Origin: Saccharothrix sp. NRRL B-16314
GTDB lineage: Bacteria > Actinomycetota > Actinomycetes > Mycobacteriales > Pseudonocardiaceae
NCBI RefSeq assembly: GCF_000716595.1
Contig: NZ_JNXC01000019.1
Span: 124,001 to 188,000 of the forward strand
DNA: 64,000 bases
Direction: 5' to 3'
Position numbers and translations under genes: made by a program
The notes under the pieces: model-generated
Told to the model about the DNA's origin: nothing
Databases searched by the model: none
What the model saw: the letters and a program-made list of their open reading frames with translations, nothing else
In this document: in pieces, positions 1-8,287 of the stretch
Layout of the letters: the number at the start of each line of letters is the position of its first letter
Numbering within the stretch: the stretch's first letter is position 1

Positions 1-993
1 GCCGCCGTTGTTGAGCGCCTGCGACTCCGCAACGCGGAAGGCCGCGTCGCCCGTCGTGGTCATGTCCGGGAACGTCCCGCCCTGCCCCGCGCCGGACCAG
101 GTCACCGTCCAGTGCACCGTTGCCGTCACCGGGTACGCCTGCCCCGGCTGACTCGCCGAGGAACGGCGGTAGACGTGACCACAATCCGGCGAAGGCGCCC
201 TGGGATCGCTGCCCGCCTCATACGGAGACCCGGCCCCGGTACAGGTGACAGCGGACCCGTCCCCCATCAACCACGTCACCGAAGTCGGCGTCGCGACCGC
301 CGTCACCGACACACCCGGCACAGAGGCCGTCGCCGACACCGGCCCCCAACCGCTCGACAACCACATCCAGGTCGGCAGATTCACCAACTGATCACCGGCC
401 GGGTTCACCGCGATCCTCGGCGACGGCAACCGGAGCTGCTTACGCGCCAACTGCGCAAGCTCCGCAGGCGAAGGCAACAAAGCCGCACCCGGCTGCTGAC
501 CGGCGGGAATCCACACTGGCGGCCGGTAGAGCCCATCCATCACGCCCTCGGTGCACTTCCACACATACCAAGCCCCAGGCTCCTGCCCAGGCTGCCCAGC
601 ACGGACCACCACCGGACGGAACACCGCAGCATGCACAACGCCACCAGTCGCCGTGGTGTTACTCGCGGCAGTGATCACACCGCCGGGTGGCGGTTGATAG
701 TCGCTCTCCACATAGGAGCAACTCGCGAGATTCGACTCACCGCCGACGATGGTGTCGCCAGGGTTGCCGGGCTTCCCCGTGCCCGGGTTGCCGGTTTCAG
801 GCCGGGTGGGGTTGGCGTTGCCCTGCCCCGGGTTGCCGCCAGGCCGTTCGTTTGTGCCCGCGCCGAGTTCACACGCCGGTGTCGGAACTTGGCTACAGTT
901 GATACTTCCCCAGCCGCCGTCTGCGAGGGCCGAAGCCTCTGTTCCGAGCAGGCTCGCGGCGACGATTCCGCTGATCGTCACGAAGCGTCGCAT
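1..993 (-). CDS. Secreted protein, 3' end outside window
   Basis: The first 331 codons of a protein that runs off the left edge. It starts at an ATG five bases after the stop of the upstream lipoprotein gene, so the two are probably co-transcribed. The N-terminus (MRRFVTISGIVAASLLGTEA, then SALADGG) is a signal peptide with a likely cleavage after ALA. A low-complexity Gly/Asn/Pro linker with NPG repeats follows at about residues 50-80. The mature part has several Cys, many Trp and a beta-rich, PKD-like character (sequences such as VTATVHWTVTWSG). This resembles a widespread class of actinomycete exported proteins of unknown role. No catalytic motif is visible, so function is not assigned. 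Confidence 0.75.
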   Translation of the reverse strand, partial: MRRFVTISGIVAASLLGTEASALADGGWGSINCSQVPTPACELGAGTNERPGGNPGQGNANPTRPETGNPGTGKPGNPGDTIVGGESNLASCSYVESDYQPPPGGVITAASNTTATGGVVHAAVFRPVVVRAGQPGQEPGAWYVWKCTEGVMDGLYRPPVWIPAGQQPGAALLPSPAELAQLARKQLRLPSPRIAVNPAGDQLVNLPTWMWLSSGWGPVSATASVPGVSVTAVATPTSVTWLMGDGSAVTCTGAGSPYEAGSDPRAPSPDCGHVYRRSSASQPGQAYPVTATVHWTVTWSGAGQGGTFPDMTTTGDAAFRVAESQALNNGG

Positions 994-995
994 GA

Positions 996-1571
996 TCAAC
1001 ACGTCCCCACGCCATGTACTCCGAAATCCGACACCTTCCACGATCCGTCCGCTTGCTTCTCGACAACGGCGTTGATCTTTTGGCGGCCTCCCGGCTTGTC
1101 GTCGGCGACTTGGTTGCCGTCAGCTCGGTACTTCAGCCACGCCGTCGAGTCGCCGCAGTCGGACACAATGATCTTCTTCGGATCACCGGCGGGTTCCACT
1201 GTGGACACCATCGGATTCAGAGCCGGCTGCCCCTTGGTGACCAACCCGTTGGAGTGGTCGGCGTACAGGCCACGGGTAAGATTCGTCAGTGCAATGCCGG
1301 TTGCGTGCTGACCAAGCTTCGGCGACTGCCAATCAGAAGTCGTGCCAGCATCGACGAAGTCCTTCCACATACCCAAGTACGCCGCCAACGCGTCCTGTTT
1401 GACCGCCTCATCGGGAGATTGGGGTGTGCTGGGGCTTCCCGCCGCTGAGGGATTCGGCGCGCCAGAGGTCGAACCAACAGTGCTGCCCGCGCTGCACGCC
1501 GCGAGAACCACGAGGTTCACCACCCCGATGACCGCGCGACCGCCCCAGGAGCGAAGGATCCCGATTGCCAC
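996..1571 (-). CDS. Putative lipoprotein, NTF2-like
   Basis: 191 residues from a GTG start preceded by a good ribosome site (GGAGGT about 6 bases upstream). The N-terminus is hydrophobic and ends in the lipobox LAAC, so the protein is probably diacylated and anchored on the outer face of the membrane. A Ser/Pro/Gly-rich linker follows (residues about 28-50). The C-terminal 130 residues (YLGMWKDFVDAG near the start, KQADGSWKVSDFG near the end) look like the SnoaL/NTF2-like fold common in actinobacterial lipoproteins; that fold is inferred. It is followed at once by the secreted-protein gene, suggesting joint expression at the cell surface. Substrate unknown. Confidence 0.8.
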   Translation of the reverse strand: MAIGILRSWGGRAVIGVVNLVVLAACSAGSTVGSTSGAPNPSAAGSPSTPQSPDEAVKQDALAAYLGMWKDFVDAGTTSDWQSPKLGQHATGIALTNLTRGLYADHSNGLVTKGQPALNPMVSTVEPAGDPKKIIVSDCGDSTAWLKYRADGNQVADDKPGGRQKINAVVEKQADGSWKVSDFGVHGVGTC

Positions 1572-1645
1572 AGCGCACCTCCAGACTTCCGTAACGATCT
1601 TCTTGTTCTCGTGCCAATGACAGGTCTACCCCACGGTCCCCTACC

Positions 1646-1679
1646 GACTGCAAAGTTCGTAAGTGCCGACTTTGCAGTC
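1646..1679. promoter_or_regulatory. 11-bp perfect inverted repeat, possible operator
   Basis: GACTGCAAAGT at 1646-1656 is repeated as its exact complement at 1669-1679, with 12 bp between. It lies 75-108 bp upstream of the lipoprotein start, in the divergent gap facing the prepilin peptidase gene. Arms about two helical turns apart fit a dimeric repressor site. A hairpin role is possible because the site is transcribed if the promoter lies further out. Confidence 0.5.
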
Positions 1680-1834
1680 AGAATGACGTGGTCCGGTCAA
1701 TATTCAGCCGATTGGGTGATTCGCGTAACCCTCTGCGAGTTCGGCCGGGTATGAGTTGGGGACGGGGCCTCACGACCGCTTGGGAACGAAGCCATGTTGA
1801 TGTTGCCACGATCAGCGATATGCGGTGAAGTAGA

Positions 1835-2473
1835 TTGACGCCCGGCACACTGATCATCTGTTGGGCTGGGGTCGGCACTGCCGTGGGCGGCCTGCTAGCC
1901 CTCTGGACTCGAATTTTGCTGCGGGTCTCACAGTTCAGCCCCCGAGCGTGGGTCGCGTCGGCGGCGTTAACGGCGATCTTGTTCGCCGTGCTGGCATGGC
2001 GCCTTGGCACCGGGTTCGACCTATTGGCTTACAGCTACTTGGCTGCCGTCTCCGTGCCGCTCACGATGGTGGATCTGGCCGAGCAGCGTCTACCCAGCGT
2101 GGTCGTTCTACCCAGCTACCTCGTCCTCGGTGCAACCTTTGCGATAGAGGCCAACCTGAGCTCCAACCATGTGGCCTTGGTGCGGGCTCTGGTCGCAATG
2201 GCCGTGCTCGCTGCGGCATACCTTGTACTCGCCCTCGGGCTCGGTGGGCTCGGCGCCGGCGATGTAAAGCTCGCCGGCCTGCTCGGTCTGGCTCTCGGGT
2301 GGCTGAGCTGGGGAGCCGTGCTGGCAGGAACGTCGGCCGGTTGGCTTCTTGCGGTGGTTGTGCGCGTCGTGTTGAGGCTCGCTCGACGGGCCGACCCTGA
2401 TGAGCCATTGCCGCTCGGGCCCTACCTCGCGGTCGGGGCCCTGATGACCATCGCAGCAGGACCTCCAGCTTGA
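1835..2473 (+). CDS. Prepilin leader peptidase (A24 family)
   Basis: 212 residues, nearly all hydrophobic, with about six to seven membrane segments. The two aspartate motifs of type IV prepilin peptidases are present: VDLAEQRLP near residue 78 and GAGDVKLAG near residue 145. This aspartyl protease cleaves prepilin or Tad/Flp pilin leaders at the inner membrane. The N-methyltransferase domain of PilD is absent, so the protein matches the short TadV/CpaA-like form usual in actinobacteria. The start is TTG with a weak ribosome site and could be shifted. No pilin or assembly genes are adjacent, so its substrates lie elsewhere. Confidence 0.88.
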   Translation: MTPGTLIICWAGVGTAVGGLLALWTRILLRVSQFSPRAWVASAALTAILFAVLAWRLGTGFDLLAYSYLAAVSVPLTMVDLAEQRLPSVVVLPSYLVLGATFAIEANLSSNHVALVRALVAMAVLAAAYLVLALGLGGLGAGDVKLAGLLGLALGWLSWGAVLAGTSAGWLLAVVVRVVLRLARRADPDEPLPLGPYLAVGALMTIAAGPPA

Positions 2474-2812
2474 CTCCCAACCTGGCACCAATCCAGTCGG
2501 GCACCCAACCCATATGTGGCATCACGTCGATCCCATTCCTGCATGTCACAATGACTGGCGCTGCCTGGACGCCATATTGCCGCCATGTAACCGCTCTGGT
2601 TCATTCCGCGCGGCGGACGTTAGCTGTGGGGGCGGGTTTTCGATGACCCAGATCGGGACTCGCTGACCACAGGAGCAGATGATGAGACTCTCGCAGCGAT
2701 TCACGAATCCTACGGTTTCACGATACTCACGAACCAAGCTCGCTGTGTCACATCTCCTCGTGCAGCCGGTGGCGGCACGGAGTTGGATCACCGCGCGAAG
2801 CGGTGACGCACG
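2474..2812. other. Intergenic region, no gene recognised
   Basis: About 340 bp of lower-GC sequence between the prepilin peptidase gene and the next small gene. Short frames are present on both strands but none has a ribosome site and coding-like composition. It probably holds the promoter for the following small genes. Confidence 0.5.
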
Positions 2813-3190
2813 ATGAACGACCGCGGACCTTGGGCGGTGACGTGTCGCGATTTCGCCGGCCGCCCTCGGAGTCTGGAGGTCTTCGTGCGCGGCTCGGAGA
2901 TCGTTGTGGTGGCGCCCGCAGGTGAGGCTGCCGCACTCGACGATGCTGAGGCCGAGCAGTTCCACTCCGTCTTCGCCACGGCCATGAGGGTGGCTGCCAC
3001 GCCCGCGCCCGCGCCCGGTGGATCCCACCACTCCGGGGAGATCAGCACGGCGAGCACGGTGAAGCAGTACGGCGATGGCCTTCCCCCAGCCGTCGCTCCG
3101 CGCCCTGCTTCACCGCCATGTCGCGGCGGAACCACGACCCCGATACGTGGTTCCGCCGCGATGCCCGTACTGCGACGTGGGAACCCATGA
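2813..3190 (+). CDS. Small hypothetical protein
   Basis: 125 residues from ATG. The first 60 (MNDRGPWAVTCRDFAGRP to FHSVFATAMRVA) look like a compact alpha/beta protein. The last 60 are Pro/Gly-rich and partly encoded by a large inverted repeat (3119-3163), so this tail may be unstructured or the real gene may once have ended earlier. The stop (TGA, 3188-3190) overlaps an ATG of the next gene. No family recognised. Confidence 0.55.
   Translation: MNDRGPWAVTCRDFAGRPRSLEVFVRGSEIVVVAPAGEAAALDDAEAEQFHSVFATAMRVAATPAPAPGGSHHSGEISTASTVKQYGDGLPPAVAPRPASPPCRGGTTTPIRGSAAMPVLRRGNP
3119..3163. terminator. 16-bp stem-loop inside a small-gene cassette
   Basis: The 15-base arm CGCGGCGGAACCACG (3122-3136) is exactly complementary to 3146-3160, with a 9-base loop. 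A T-A pair and two G-U pairs extend the stem. There is no T-run, which is common for terminators in GC-rich actinomycetes. It sits 24 bp upstream of the ATG at 3187, so it may attenuate the downstream gene or recruit a regulator rather than end transcription. Confidence 0.55.
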
Positions 3191-3486
3191 TGCCGTCGGG
3201 CTGGGTGGTCACAGCGATCGCCGCCATGGTGCTGATGAGCTGCCTGCTGTACCTCGCTTTCAGACAGCGGCAGCGTCCCGACGCGCCCGGCGTCGGGAGG
3301 CACAGCCTTGCCGAATCCCATGTCGGCAGGCACTGGCGCAAGCCGAACCAGCCTCCGTCACCGGTGTTGCGACACGCGCTGAAGACCGTCGGCACCCACG
3401 GCTTGGGCTTCATCCGGGAAAGCGAAACCACATGGGTCGGGCCGGAGCCCTGTTCGACCCCAGCGTCTTCGACGACGCGCCTCTGA
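3187..3486 (+). CDS. Small single-pass membrane protein
   Basis: About 99 residues from the ATG that overlaps the previous stop (ATGA coupling). An in-frame ATG at 3118 would add 23 residues but lies inside the large stem-loop, so the coupled start is preferred. Residues 3-25 (GWVVTAIAAMVLMSCLLYLA, then FRQRQR) form one membrane helix followed by a basic stop-transfer stretch. The rest is hydrophilic. No family recognised; translation appears coupled to the upstream small gene. Confidence 0.5.
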   Translation: MMPSGWVVTAIAAMVLMSCLLYLAFRQRQRPDAPGVGRHSLAESHVGRHWRKPNQPPSPVLRHALKTVGTHGLGFIRESETTWVGPEPCSTPASSTTRL

Positions 3487-3558
3487 TCACGGCGGGGCCG
3501 GAGCATTCCTGTAGGACTCCGGCTCCGCCGCACCAACTTCTCCAGAAGGAGCACGTCC

Positions 3559-4041
3559 GTGACCGCCTCCACCACAACCGATGCGGAACAGGGTGTGCCG
3601 GCCGACGCCAGCGCGCTGTCCCGGTACTACACGGAACTCCTGTGCTGGCCGACCACCATCGATCCGTCAGTCGGCGAAGTCCGACTGGGCCTGGGCGACA
3701 CGGTGGACGCGCTGATCATGCGGGCTGGCTTCGGCGGTGAGGTCAACCACCAGCTCATCCGGTCGATGCTGAGCGCGCCGATCATCGTCGTGCCCGGCGG
3801 GCCGGACGAATGGATCTTCCTGACCCAGCCTCGCACCCCGATGCGCGACTCCACCATCGCCCACCTGGTCTCCTTGCAGGTCGGGTGGAAGAAGGCAGGG
3901 TCCACGATCGTGTTGCCCGCCTTCGGGTCCGCCGCCAGCGAGCTGCGGTGGTTGGCTCAGCCCAACGCTGGCTTGGAGTTGCCGTCGTGGGCCGCCATGG
4001 TCGGTGCCGTCCGTCGCACCGCCTCCGCACGGGCGTGGTGA
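3559..4041 (+). CDS. Hypothetical protein, 160 aa
   Basis: Starts at GTG after a clear AGAAGGAG ribosome site. The core contains RYYTELLCWP near the N-terminus, then EVRLGLGDTVDALIMRAGFG and IIVVPGGPDEWIFLTQP, a mixed alpha/beta pattern. The Tyr-Tyr-Thr-Glu-Leu start faintly recalls the opening of primase-polymerase domains, but no catalytic motif of those enzymes is visible and I do not assign that function. Its neighbours are small genes on the same strand, suggesting a conserved lineage-specific cassette. Confidence 0.7.
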   Translation: MTASTTTDAEQGVPADASALSRYYTELLCWPTTIDPSVGEVRLGLGDTVDALIMRAGFGGEVNHQLIRSMLSAPIIVVPGGPDEWIFLTQPRTPMRDSTIAHLVSLQVGWKKAGSTIVLPAFGSAASELRWLAQPNAGLELPSWAAMVGAVRRTASARAW

Positions 4042-4087
4042 TGACGTCCGCATACCCATCCGAGCACCGGCACCCGAGCACGCGGTG

Positions 4088-4216
4088 GTGATTGCCTCCG
4101 CACGTCCCGTTCGCGCGGAGTGGTCGCGAGCGACGGAAGCGTTCCGCGACAACGATTACGACGTCACGGTACTCGCTTGTAGCCTCAGAAGGCCGACCAC
4201 GACCAGGGACGGGTGA
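4088..4216 (+). CDS. Possible small ORF, 42 aa
   Basis: A GTG-started frame encoding VIASARPVRAEWSRATEAFR and about 22 more residues. It follows a 16-codon frame (4041-4091) that overlaps the stop of the previous gene, so chained re-initiation is possible. Its 3' end overlaps the convergent kinase gene by about 30 bp. Coding status is uncertain. Confidence 0.25.
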   Translation: MIASARPVRAEWSRATEAFRDNDYDVTVLACSLRRPTTTRDG

Positions 4217-5096
4217 TCTCGCCGCGCAAACAGGCCACCCGATGCCGAGCCTCGTCCGCTGCCTTCTCGTTGACATTGGCCTTGCCCAGGACGAAAGCCG
4301 TCCAGCGGAGCTCCCTGATTGTCGCCAGCGTCCGGTAGCCGGACCAGATCGTCATGTCGTAGCCGCCGTATGCAGACACGAAGGCCTGGTAATCGGAGTG
4401 CGCGATCCGTGAGAAGTCGGTGTAGTCGACCGCCAGCGAGATCAGGTCCCATTCACGGGGCCCGATCCCTAGATGATCGAGGTCCAACAACACGGGGCCG
4501 CCTCGATCGGGGACGATGACGTTGCCCTGCCACGCATCGCCGTGGATGACGCGCTGAGGCAGTCCTGGTGCCAGTGCGATGTACTCGCCGCGCAGCCGTT
4601 CCAGGAGATCGCGGAGCCACGTTCGGTCGTCGCCTGGCAGTGCGGTTCCGCGGTCGATCGAATCGGCCAAGCCGTCGAATGGATCCACCACGGGAAGCCG
4701 AGGCGAATCCGGCACCGCCAGGCTGTGCAGCTGGGCGAGCACTCTTCCCAGTTCGGAGGGCGTGGCGCACCGGTGCTCGGGAAGTTCCGTCCACCAGGTG
4801 ACGGGGCGGTCACCGACCACTGTGGGCTGGTCCATGCCGGAGAGGGCTCGTACGACCGGGATACCGGCATCGCTCAACCATCGCGATGCTCCGATCTGGC
4901 GCTCGGCAACTGCGCGAGACCCTGGAGGCCCAACGCGGGCAACCACACCACCGGGAACCCGGTAGATGACGTTCGTGCCGTCCCGGATCAATTTGGCTTC
5001 CGTCGTTGACAGACCTGCTCTCAACCCTGCCACGCTCAGTACGTCACGGGCATCTCCTGCGTACGGCATGACGGTACCGGCGTCTACATCAGACAT
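4185..5096 (-). CDS. APH-fold phosphotransferase
   Basis: 303 residues with the aminoglycoside phosphotransferase / choline kinase fold. The catalytic loop HGDAWQGNV and the metal-binding LLDLDHLG are intact, and the N-lobe (NVIYRVPGGVVARVG) holds the nucleotide-binding lysine-type strand region. Such enzymes phosphorylate small molecules, not necessarily antibiotics. The gene overlaps the 3' end of the upstream XRE regulator gene by 8 bp and is surely in its operon. Substrate unknown. Confidence 0.88.
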   Translation of the reverse strand: MSDVDAGTVMPYAGDARDVLSVAGLRAGLSTTEAKLIRDGTNVIYRVPGGVVARVGPPGSRAVAERQIGASRWLSDAGIPVVRALSGMDQPTVVGDRPVTWWTELPEHRCATPSELGRVLAQLHSLAVPDSPRLPVVDPFDGLADSIDRGTALPGDDRTWLRDLLERLRGEYIALAPGLPQRVIHGDAWQGNVIVPDRGGPVLLDLDHLGIGPREWDLISLAVDYTDFSRIAHSDYQAFVSAYGGYDMTIWSGYRTLATIRELRWTAFVLGKANVNEKAADEARHRVACLRGEITRPWSWSAF

Positions 5097-6417
5097 CGCT
5101 CGTGGCCGATGTCAGAAGGTGCGAGAGATCGGCGACCTCTGGTATCGACAGGTGCCGTTCAGTTGCGCGCGCCAGCTTGTGCAGTTCCTCGTCCATGCGG
5201 CGCGAGTGCAGCACGGTTGCGTCGACGACCGCCTGGTGTCCTATTTGGAAGCCTTCCCTCGGGTCTCCGATGGTCATGTGCAAGGTAGCCAGCCGTGTGC
5301 GGGAGAACGCCCGAGAGCGCGGGTAGGCATCGCTGTGCAAGCGGATCGCTGTTGCGAGGCGTTCAGCAGCCTCTCCAGGCTGTTTCTGAGCCACCGCAAG
5401 CGGAGCCAGTGCACGCGCGCTGCTGCCCGCGTGTTCGGCCTCGTCGTAATACGTGAGCCAGGGCGGGTCAGTCGCCGCGTGGCGCTCGGCAAAGTGCATG
5501 TCCGCGCGGTCCACTTCGGCTCGTGCCTCGTCGTGACGGCCCAGAATGGCCAGCAACCGGGCCCTGATGATGCCGATCATGGCCCTCGCTGTGGCGGTCA
5601 GCCGGTCGGCCCGGACCTGAGCGAACTCGATCAACGACAGCGCTTCGTCCAGGTTGCCCACGTAGATCGCTTGACGAGCCATGTCCGCCAACGTCGCGGC
5701 GCGGAGTTCCCACGAGCCGCCTTGCTCGGCACACCACAGGCCGAAACGGAAGCAGCGCGCTGCGGCTTCGTGATCACCGACGTCGAAGGCCGAGAACGCA
5801 ACTACGTCGGCCAGGTTTCCGACCGCCTCGAACATCGCCGACCGGACTACGTCGGTGGTCTTCGTGTCCAGCAAGCGACAGGCCCATCGCAGGTGTGCGA
5901 CTCCTGCGTCGCTGGCCATACCGCCGCCGTACAGGTTCTCGCTGGCCCCCAGCGTGCCCGTCATCCACTTCACCTGCTCGACCTCGTTACGACCGATACG
6001 TCGAGGAGGCTGCACGTCCAAGGTCAACGGTCGGAGAAACTCGGCTGGGCTCGTGCCCACATCGACACGCGCGGTCGCGTCGTATGCCTCCATCACCAGG
6101 GAACCAGACGCCTGCGCTGGCGGATTGGTTTTTTCCGCGGTTGGTGTCGAAGGCACTTGGGCCGTGCTCTGTATTGGGTGGCTCGGCACGCCTTGAACAG
6201 GCCGATGCCCGAGCAAGGTGTCCAATTCGTCGAGCGAGACGTCTAGCGCTTTCGCGATCTTGCGCCTGCGCGACGGCATGGGGGTCAGGGCACCCCGCTC
6301 CCACCTGCCCACTGTGGAGAACTCCACACCGACGGCAGCCGCGAGTCCTTCCTGGGTGAACCCCATCGCCTCGCGACGTGCCACGAACGCTTCACGCCTG
6401 CTGCCCACGTCCCCCAA
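5089..6417 (-). CDS. XRE regulator with TPR-like C-terminus
   Basis: 442 residues. An N-terminal Cro/C1-type HTH (GFTQEGLAAAVGVEFSTVGR followed by WERG) occupies residues about 8-65. The remaining 350 residues are alpha-helical with repeated Ala-rich helix pairs (AAARCFRFGLWCAEQGGSW, LATLHMTIGDPREGFQIG), typical of TPR-containing sensors that bind peptides or partner proteins. It is the first gene of an operon with the APH-fold kinase and is paralogous to the regulator at 6870-8225, with almost identical HTH. A candidate operator lies just upstream at 6450-6484. Confidence 0.88.
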   Translation of the reverse strand: MGDVGSRREAFVARREAMGFTQEGLAAAVGVEFSTVGRWERGALTPMPSRRRKIAKALDVSLDELDTLLGHRPVQGVPSHPIQSTAQVPSTPTAEKTNPPAQASGSLVMEAYDATARVDVGTSPAEFLRPLTLDVQPPRRIGRNEVEQVKWMTGTLGASENLYGGGMASDAGVAHLRWACRLLDTKTTDVVRSAMFEAVGNLADVVAFSAFDVGDHEAAARCFRFGLWCAEQGGSWELRAATLADMARQAIYVGNLDEALSLIEFAQVRADRLTATARAMIGIIRARLLAILGRHDEARAEVDRADMHFAERHAATDPPWLTYYDEAEHAGSSARALAPLAVAQKQPGEAAERLATAIRLHSDAYPRSRAFSRTRLATLHMTIGDPREGFQIGHQAVVDATVLHSRRMDEELHKLARATERHLSIPEVADLSHLLTSATSDV

Positions 6418-6449
6418 CCCCGCTCACTCGGTCGACGCACTTTCAGTGT

Positions 6450-6484
6450 TGGAACACGATCACCCTGTGAATCAAGGTGTTCCA
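6450..6484. promoter_or_regulatory. Inverted repeat upstream of XRE-kinase operon
   Basis: TGGAACAC (6450-6457) and its complement GTGTTCCA (6477-6484) are separated by 19 bp, with a nested CACC/GGTG pair. It lies 33-67 bp before the regulator start and overlaps a plausible -35 box (TTGATT on the minus strand), so autoregulation is likely. It also lies just beyond the stop of the gene ending at 6497. Confidence 0.45.
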
Positions 6485-6496
6485 GTGGCGCGTCGG

Positions 6497-6856
6497 CTAG
6501 ATGTCTCGTTCGATGCGCTCGAAGATGTCGGCGTCCGTTGCCTTCTGCCAGTCGGGGAGCTCGTCCCAGTCGGCGACGTAGGACGGTTTCGGTTCGGGGA
6601 AGTGCTTGAAGATCTGGCCGATCCAGCACAGGGCGACGAACCTGCTCTTCTGATCGCGGCTGAGTTTGGTCGCGGCGCCGTCGGTCGCCTTGAGGAAGGT
6701 GAAGACCTGGTCATACACGGCGGTCGCGGCTTCGCGTTCCCATGCCGGGGTGTCGGCCCACGGGGTGATGTAGCCCGGCTTGGGCTCTCCGGGGAAGTGT
6801 TCGGTGACGCCGGCGATCCACGCTTCGCGGAACACGCGGCCTCGTTCGTCGTGCAC
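6497..6856 (-). CDS. Small protein with a duplicated Trp/Phe/Pro motif
   Basis: 119 residues from a GTG start with an excellent ribosome site (GAAGGAG, 6-8 bases upstream). The protein consists of two similar halves: AWIAGVTEHFPGEPKPGYIT then a WADTPAWEREA segment, and LCWIGQIFKHFPEPKPSYVA then a WDELPDWQKATD segment. The shared pattern is W-I-x(4)-H-F-P-x-P-K-P-x-Y, then W-x-x-x-P-x-W. I do not recognise the family. It begins 14 bp after the stop of the upstream XRE regulator, so the two form an operon; an adaptor or modifier role is conceivable. Confidence 0.75.
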   Translation of the reverse strand: MHDERGRVFREAWIAGVTEHFPGEPKPGYITPWADTPAWEREAATAVYDQVFTFLKATDGAATKLSRDQKSRFVALCWIGQIFKHFPEPKPSYVADWDELPDWQKATDADIFERIERDI

Positions 6857-6869
6857 TTGTTCTCCTTCG

Positions 6870-8225
6870 TCAGGCGGCGTGATTGCCGACCATGGTGGCG
6901 ATCTCGGCGTCGAGCCGTTGGATCTGCTCGTGGTGGAGCATTGAGGCCAGTTGGGGTTGCAGGCCGCGGAGCTTGCGCACGACCACACCGGACGCGGTGT
7001 GGCGGGCAGTCGCCAGTGCGGCCTCAGCGTATGCGGCAACTTGGTCGGGGTCGCGTCGGTGCACACCGACCATCGCGAGGTCCGTCAGCACCGCTGCTTT
7101 CCGCCGGACGGTCAGCTCGCCGGCCAAGGCGTCGGTCAAAGCCGTCTCGGCGAGCTCAGGACGGCCGAGCGTCACGTAACAAGTGCCGCGTTCCTCGGCG
7201 AGCCGGGAGCCGTCGAACCGCAGCCATCCGCCGTTGTGCACCTGGCCCTGCAACTGCTGGACCTCGCCCGCGGTTTCGAGGGCGTGCCGGCAGGAATCGA
7301 ACTGCCCGAGACCGGCGAACGTCTCGGCCTGCACGGCTGCCACCCAATGACGGGTCGAAAGCGTCGAGTCACCCCGACGGGCAAGGCCGGCAGCCAGATC
7401 GAGCATCGGCGCGGCGTCCTTGAACTGGCGCTCGTAGACGGCGATGAACGCGTGCCGAGTCAGGGCACACGCCCAGAGGTCGAACGCGCTTGCCTCCTTG
7501 GCTGCCGTCGCGGCTAGGGTGTAGCTGTGGGCGGCGTCGGTATACCGGTCGCTGTCGAACGAGATCTCCCCGGCGAGTTGGAAGAGGTCGGCCGCGAGTC
7601 CGCACAGTCGCTGCCGGATGGCAGGCATCTGCGGTCGGCGCAAGCCTTCGGACAGGACGTCCAGCTGACTTCGGACCAAGGGCAGTACCTGGCTCTTGGT
7701 TGAGGCAAGGGCGTACACACGCCACAAGTGGCTGTTGATCTGCTCGAACTCTGCGACGGCCGTGACATCCAGTCCACCAGGTCGACCAACCGAACCAAGT
7801 CGCTCCGGGTCGATGACCGTTTCGAGTGCGGGCAATGCGAGCAACGTGCCGGTCATGCTGAACAGGCGCAGCAGGTCGCGACGGTTCATGTCGTCTGTCT
7901 CCGCAGGGGCCGACTGGACAGGGATGGCGGTGCGGGGAGCGAGGTGTGCTCCAGCGTGATCGTCAACGTCCTTGGTCGCGGCAGTGGCGGCGATCGAGGG
8001 CGGAGCGCTGTTCTGCCTTGAGGGTGCGAGCAAGGTACCGAGTTCTTCAAGTGTGAGGCCGAGCGCCTTCGCGATGCGTGGCCTCCGGTACGGCTGGGGC
8101 GTGAGGTCACCACGTTCCCATCGGCCCACGGTGGAGAACTCCACACCGACGACAGCAGCGAGCGTCTCCTGGGTGAACCCCATCAGCTCACGCCGAGCCG
8201 CGAACTTCTCCCGCCGGTCACCCAT
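6870..8225 (-). CDS. XRE regulator with TPR-like C-terminus (paralogue)
   Basis: About 451 residues from the ATG at 8225, which has GAGGTGG upstream; an ATG 45 bp further out has no better support. The HTH (GFTQETLAAVVGVEFSTVGR then WERG) nearly matches that of 5089-6417. A short Ala/Pro linker and a twin-Arg-like stretch (MNRRDLLRLFSMTGTLLALP, about residues 105-124) precede a long helical TPR-like domain. The MNRRDLLRL segment resembles a Tat signal but is internal, and is a known oddity of this regulator family. It controls, by inference, the downstream repeat-protein gene. Confidence 0.85.
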   Translation of the reverse strand: MGDRREKFAARRELMGFTQETLAAVVGVEFSTVGRWERGDLTPQPYRRPRIAKALGLTLEELGTLLAPSRQNSAPPSIAATAATKDVDDHAGAHLAPRTAIPVQSAPAETDDMNRRDLLRLFSMTGTLLALPALETVIDPERLGSVGRPGGLDVTAVAEFEQINSHLWRVYALASTKSQVLPLVRSQLDVLSEGLRRPQMPAIRQRLCGLAADLFQLAGEISFDSDRYTDAAHSYTLAATAAKEASAFDLWACALTRHAFIAVYERQFKDAAPMLDLAAGLARRGDSTLSTRHWVAAVQAETFAGLGQFDSCRHALETAGEVQQLQGQVHNGGWLRFDGSRLAEERGTCYVTLGRPELAETALTDALAGELTVRRKAAVLTDLAMVGVHRRDPDQVAAYAEAALATARHTASGVVVRKLRGLQPQLASMLHHEQIQRLDAEIATMVGNHAA

Positions 8226-8287
8226 GAACGCCACCTCACCCCATCGGTCACTGCCACGATAGCCGGCCACCGGTCAAGTCCCATCAC

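Noticed and set aside
820..860. Repeated Gly-Asn-Pro codons suggesting a tandem repeat or CRISPR-like pattern
   Set aside because: It is an in-frame low-complexity linker in a secreted protein, too short and irregular for CRISPR. No CRISPR array or cas gene was seen anywhere.
112..1311. A 399-codon plus-strand open frame
   Set aside because: It is Arg/His-rich and lies antisense to two well-supported minus-strand genes with signal peptides; a GC-rich shadow frame.
3118..3186. Longer N-terminus for the small membrane protein
   Set aside because: The added codons lie within a perfect inverted repeat; the ATG overlapping the upstream stop is more likely.
7860..7900. Internal Tat-like signal (MNRRDLLRL) in the XRE regulator
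   Set aside because: It lies after the HTH domain in one continuous frame, so it is not an N-terminal export signal.
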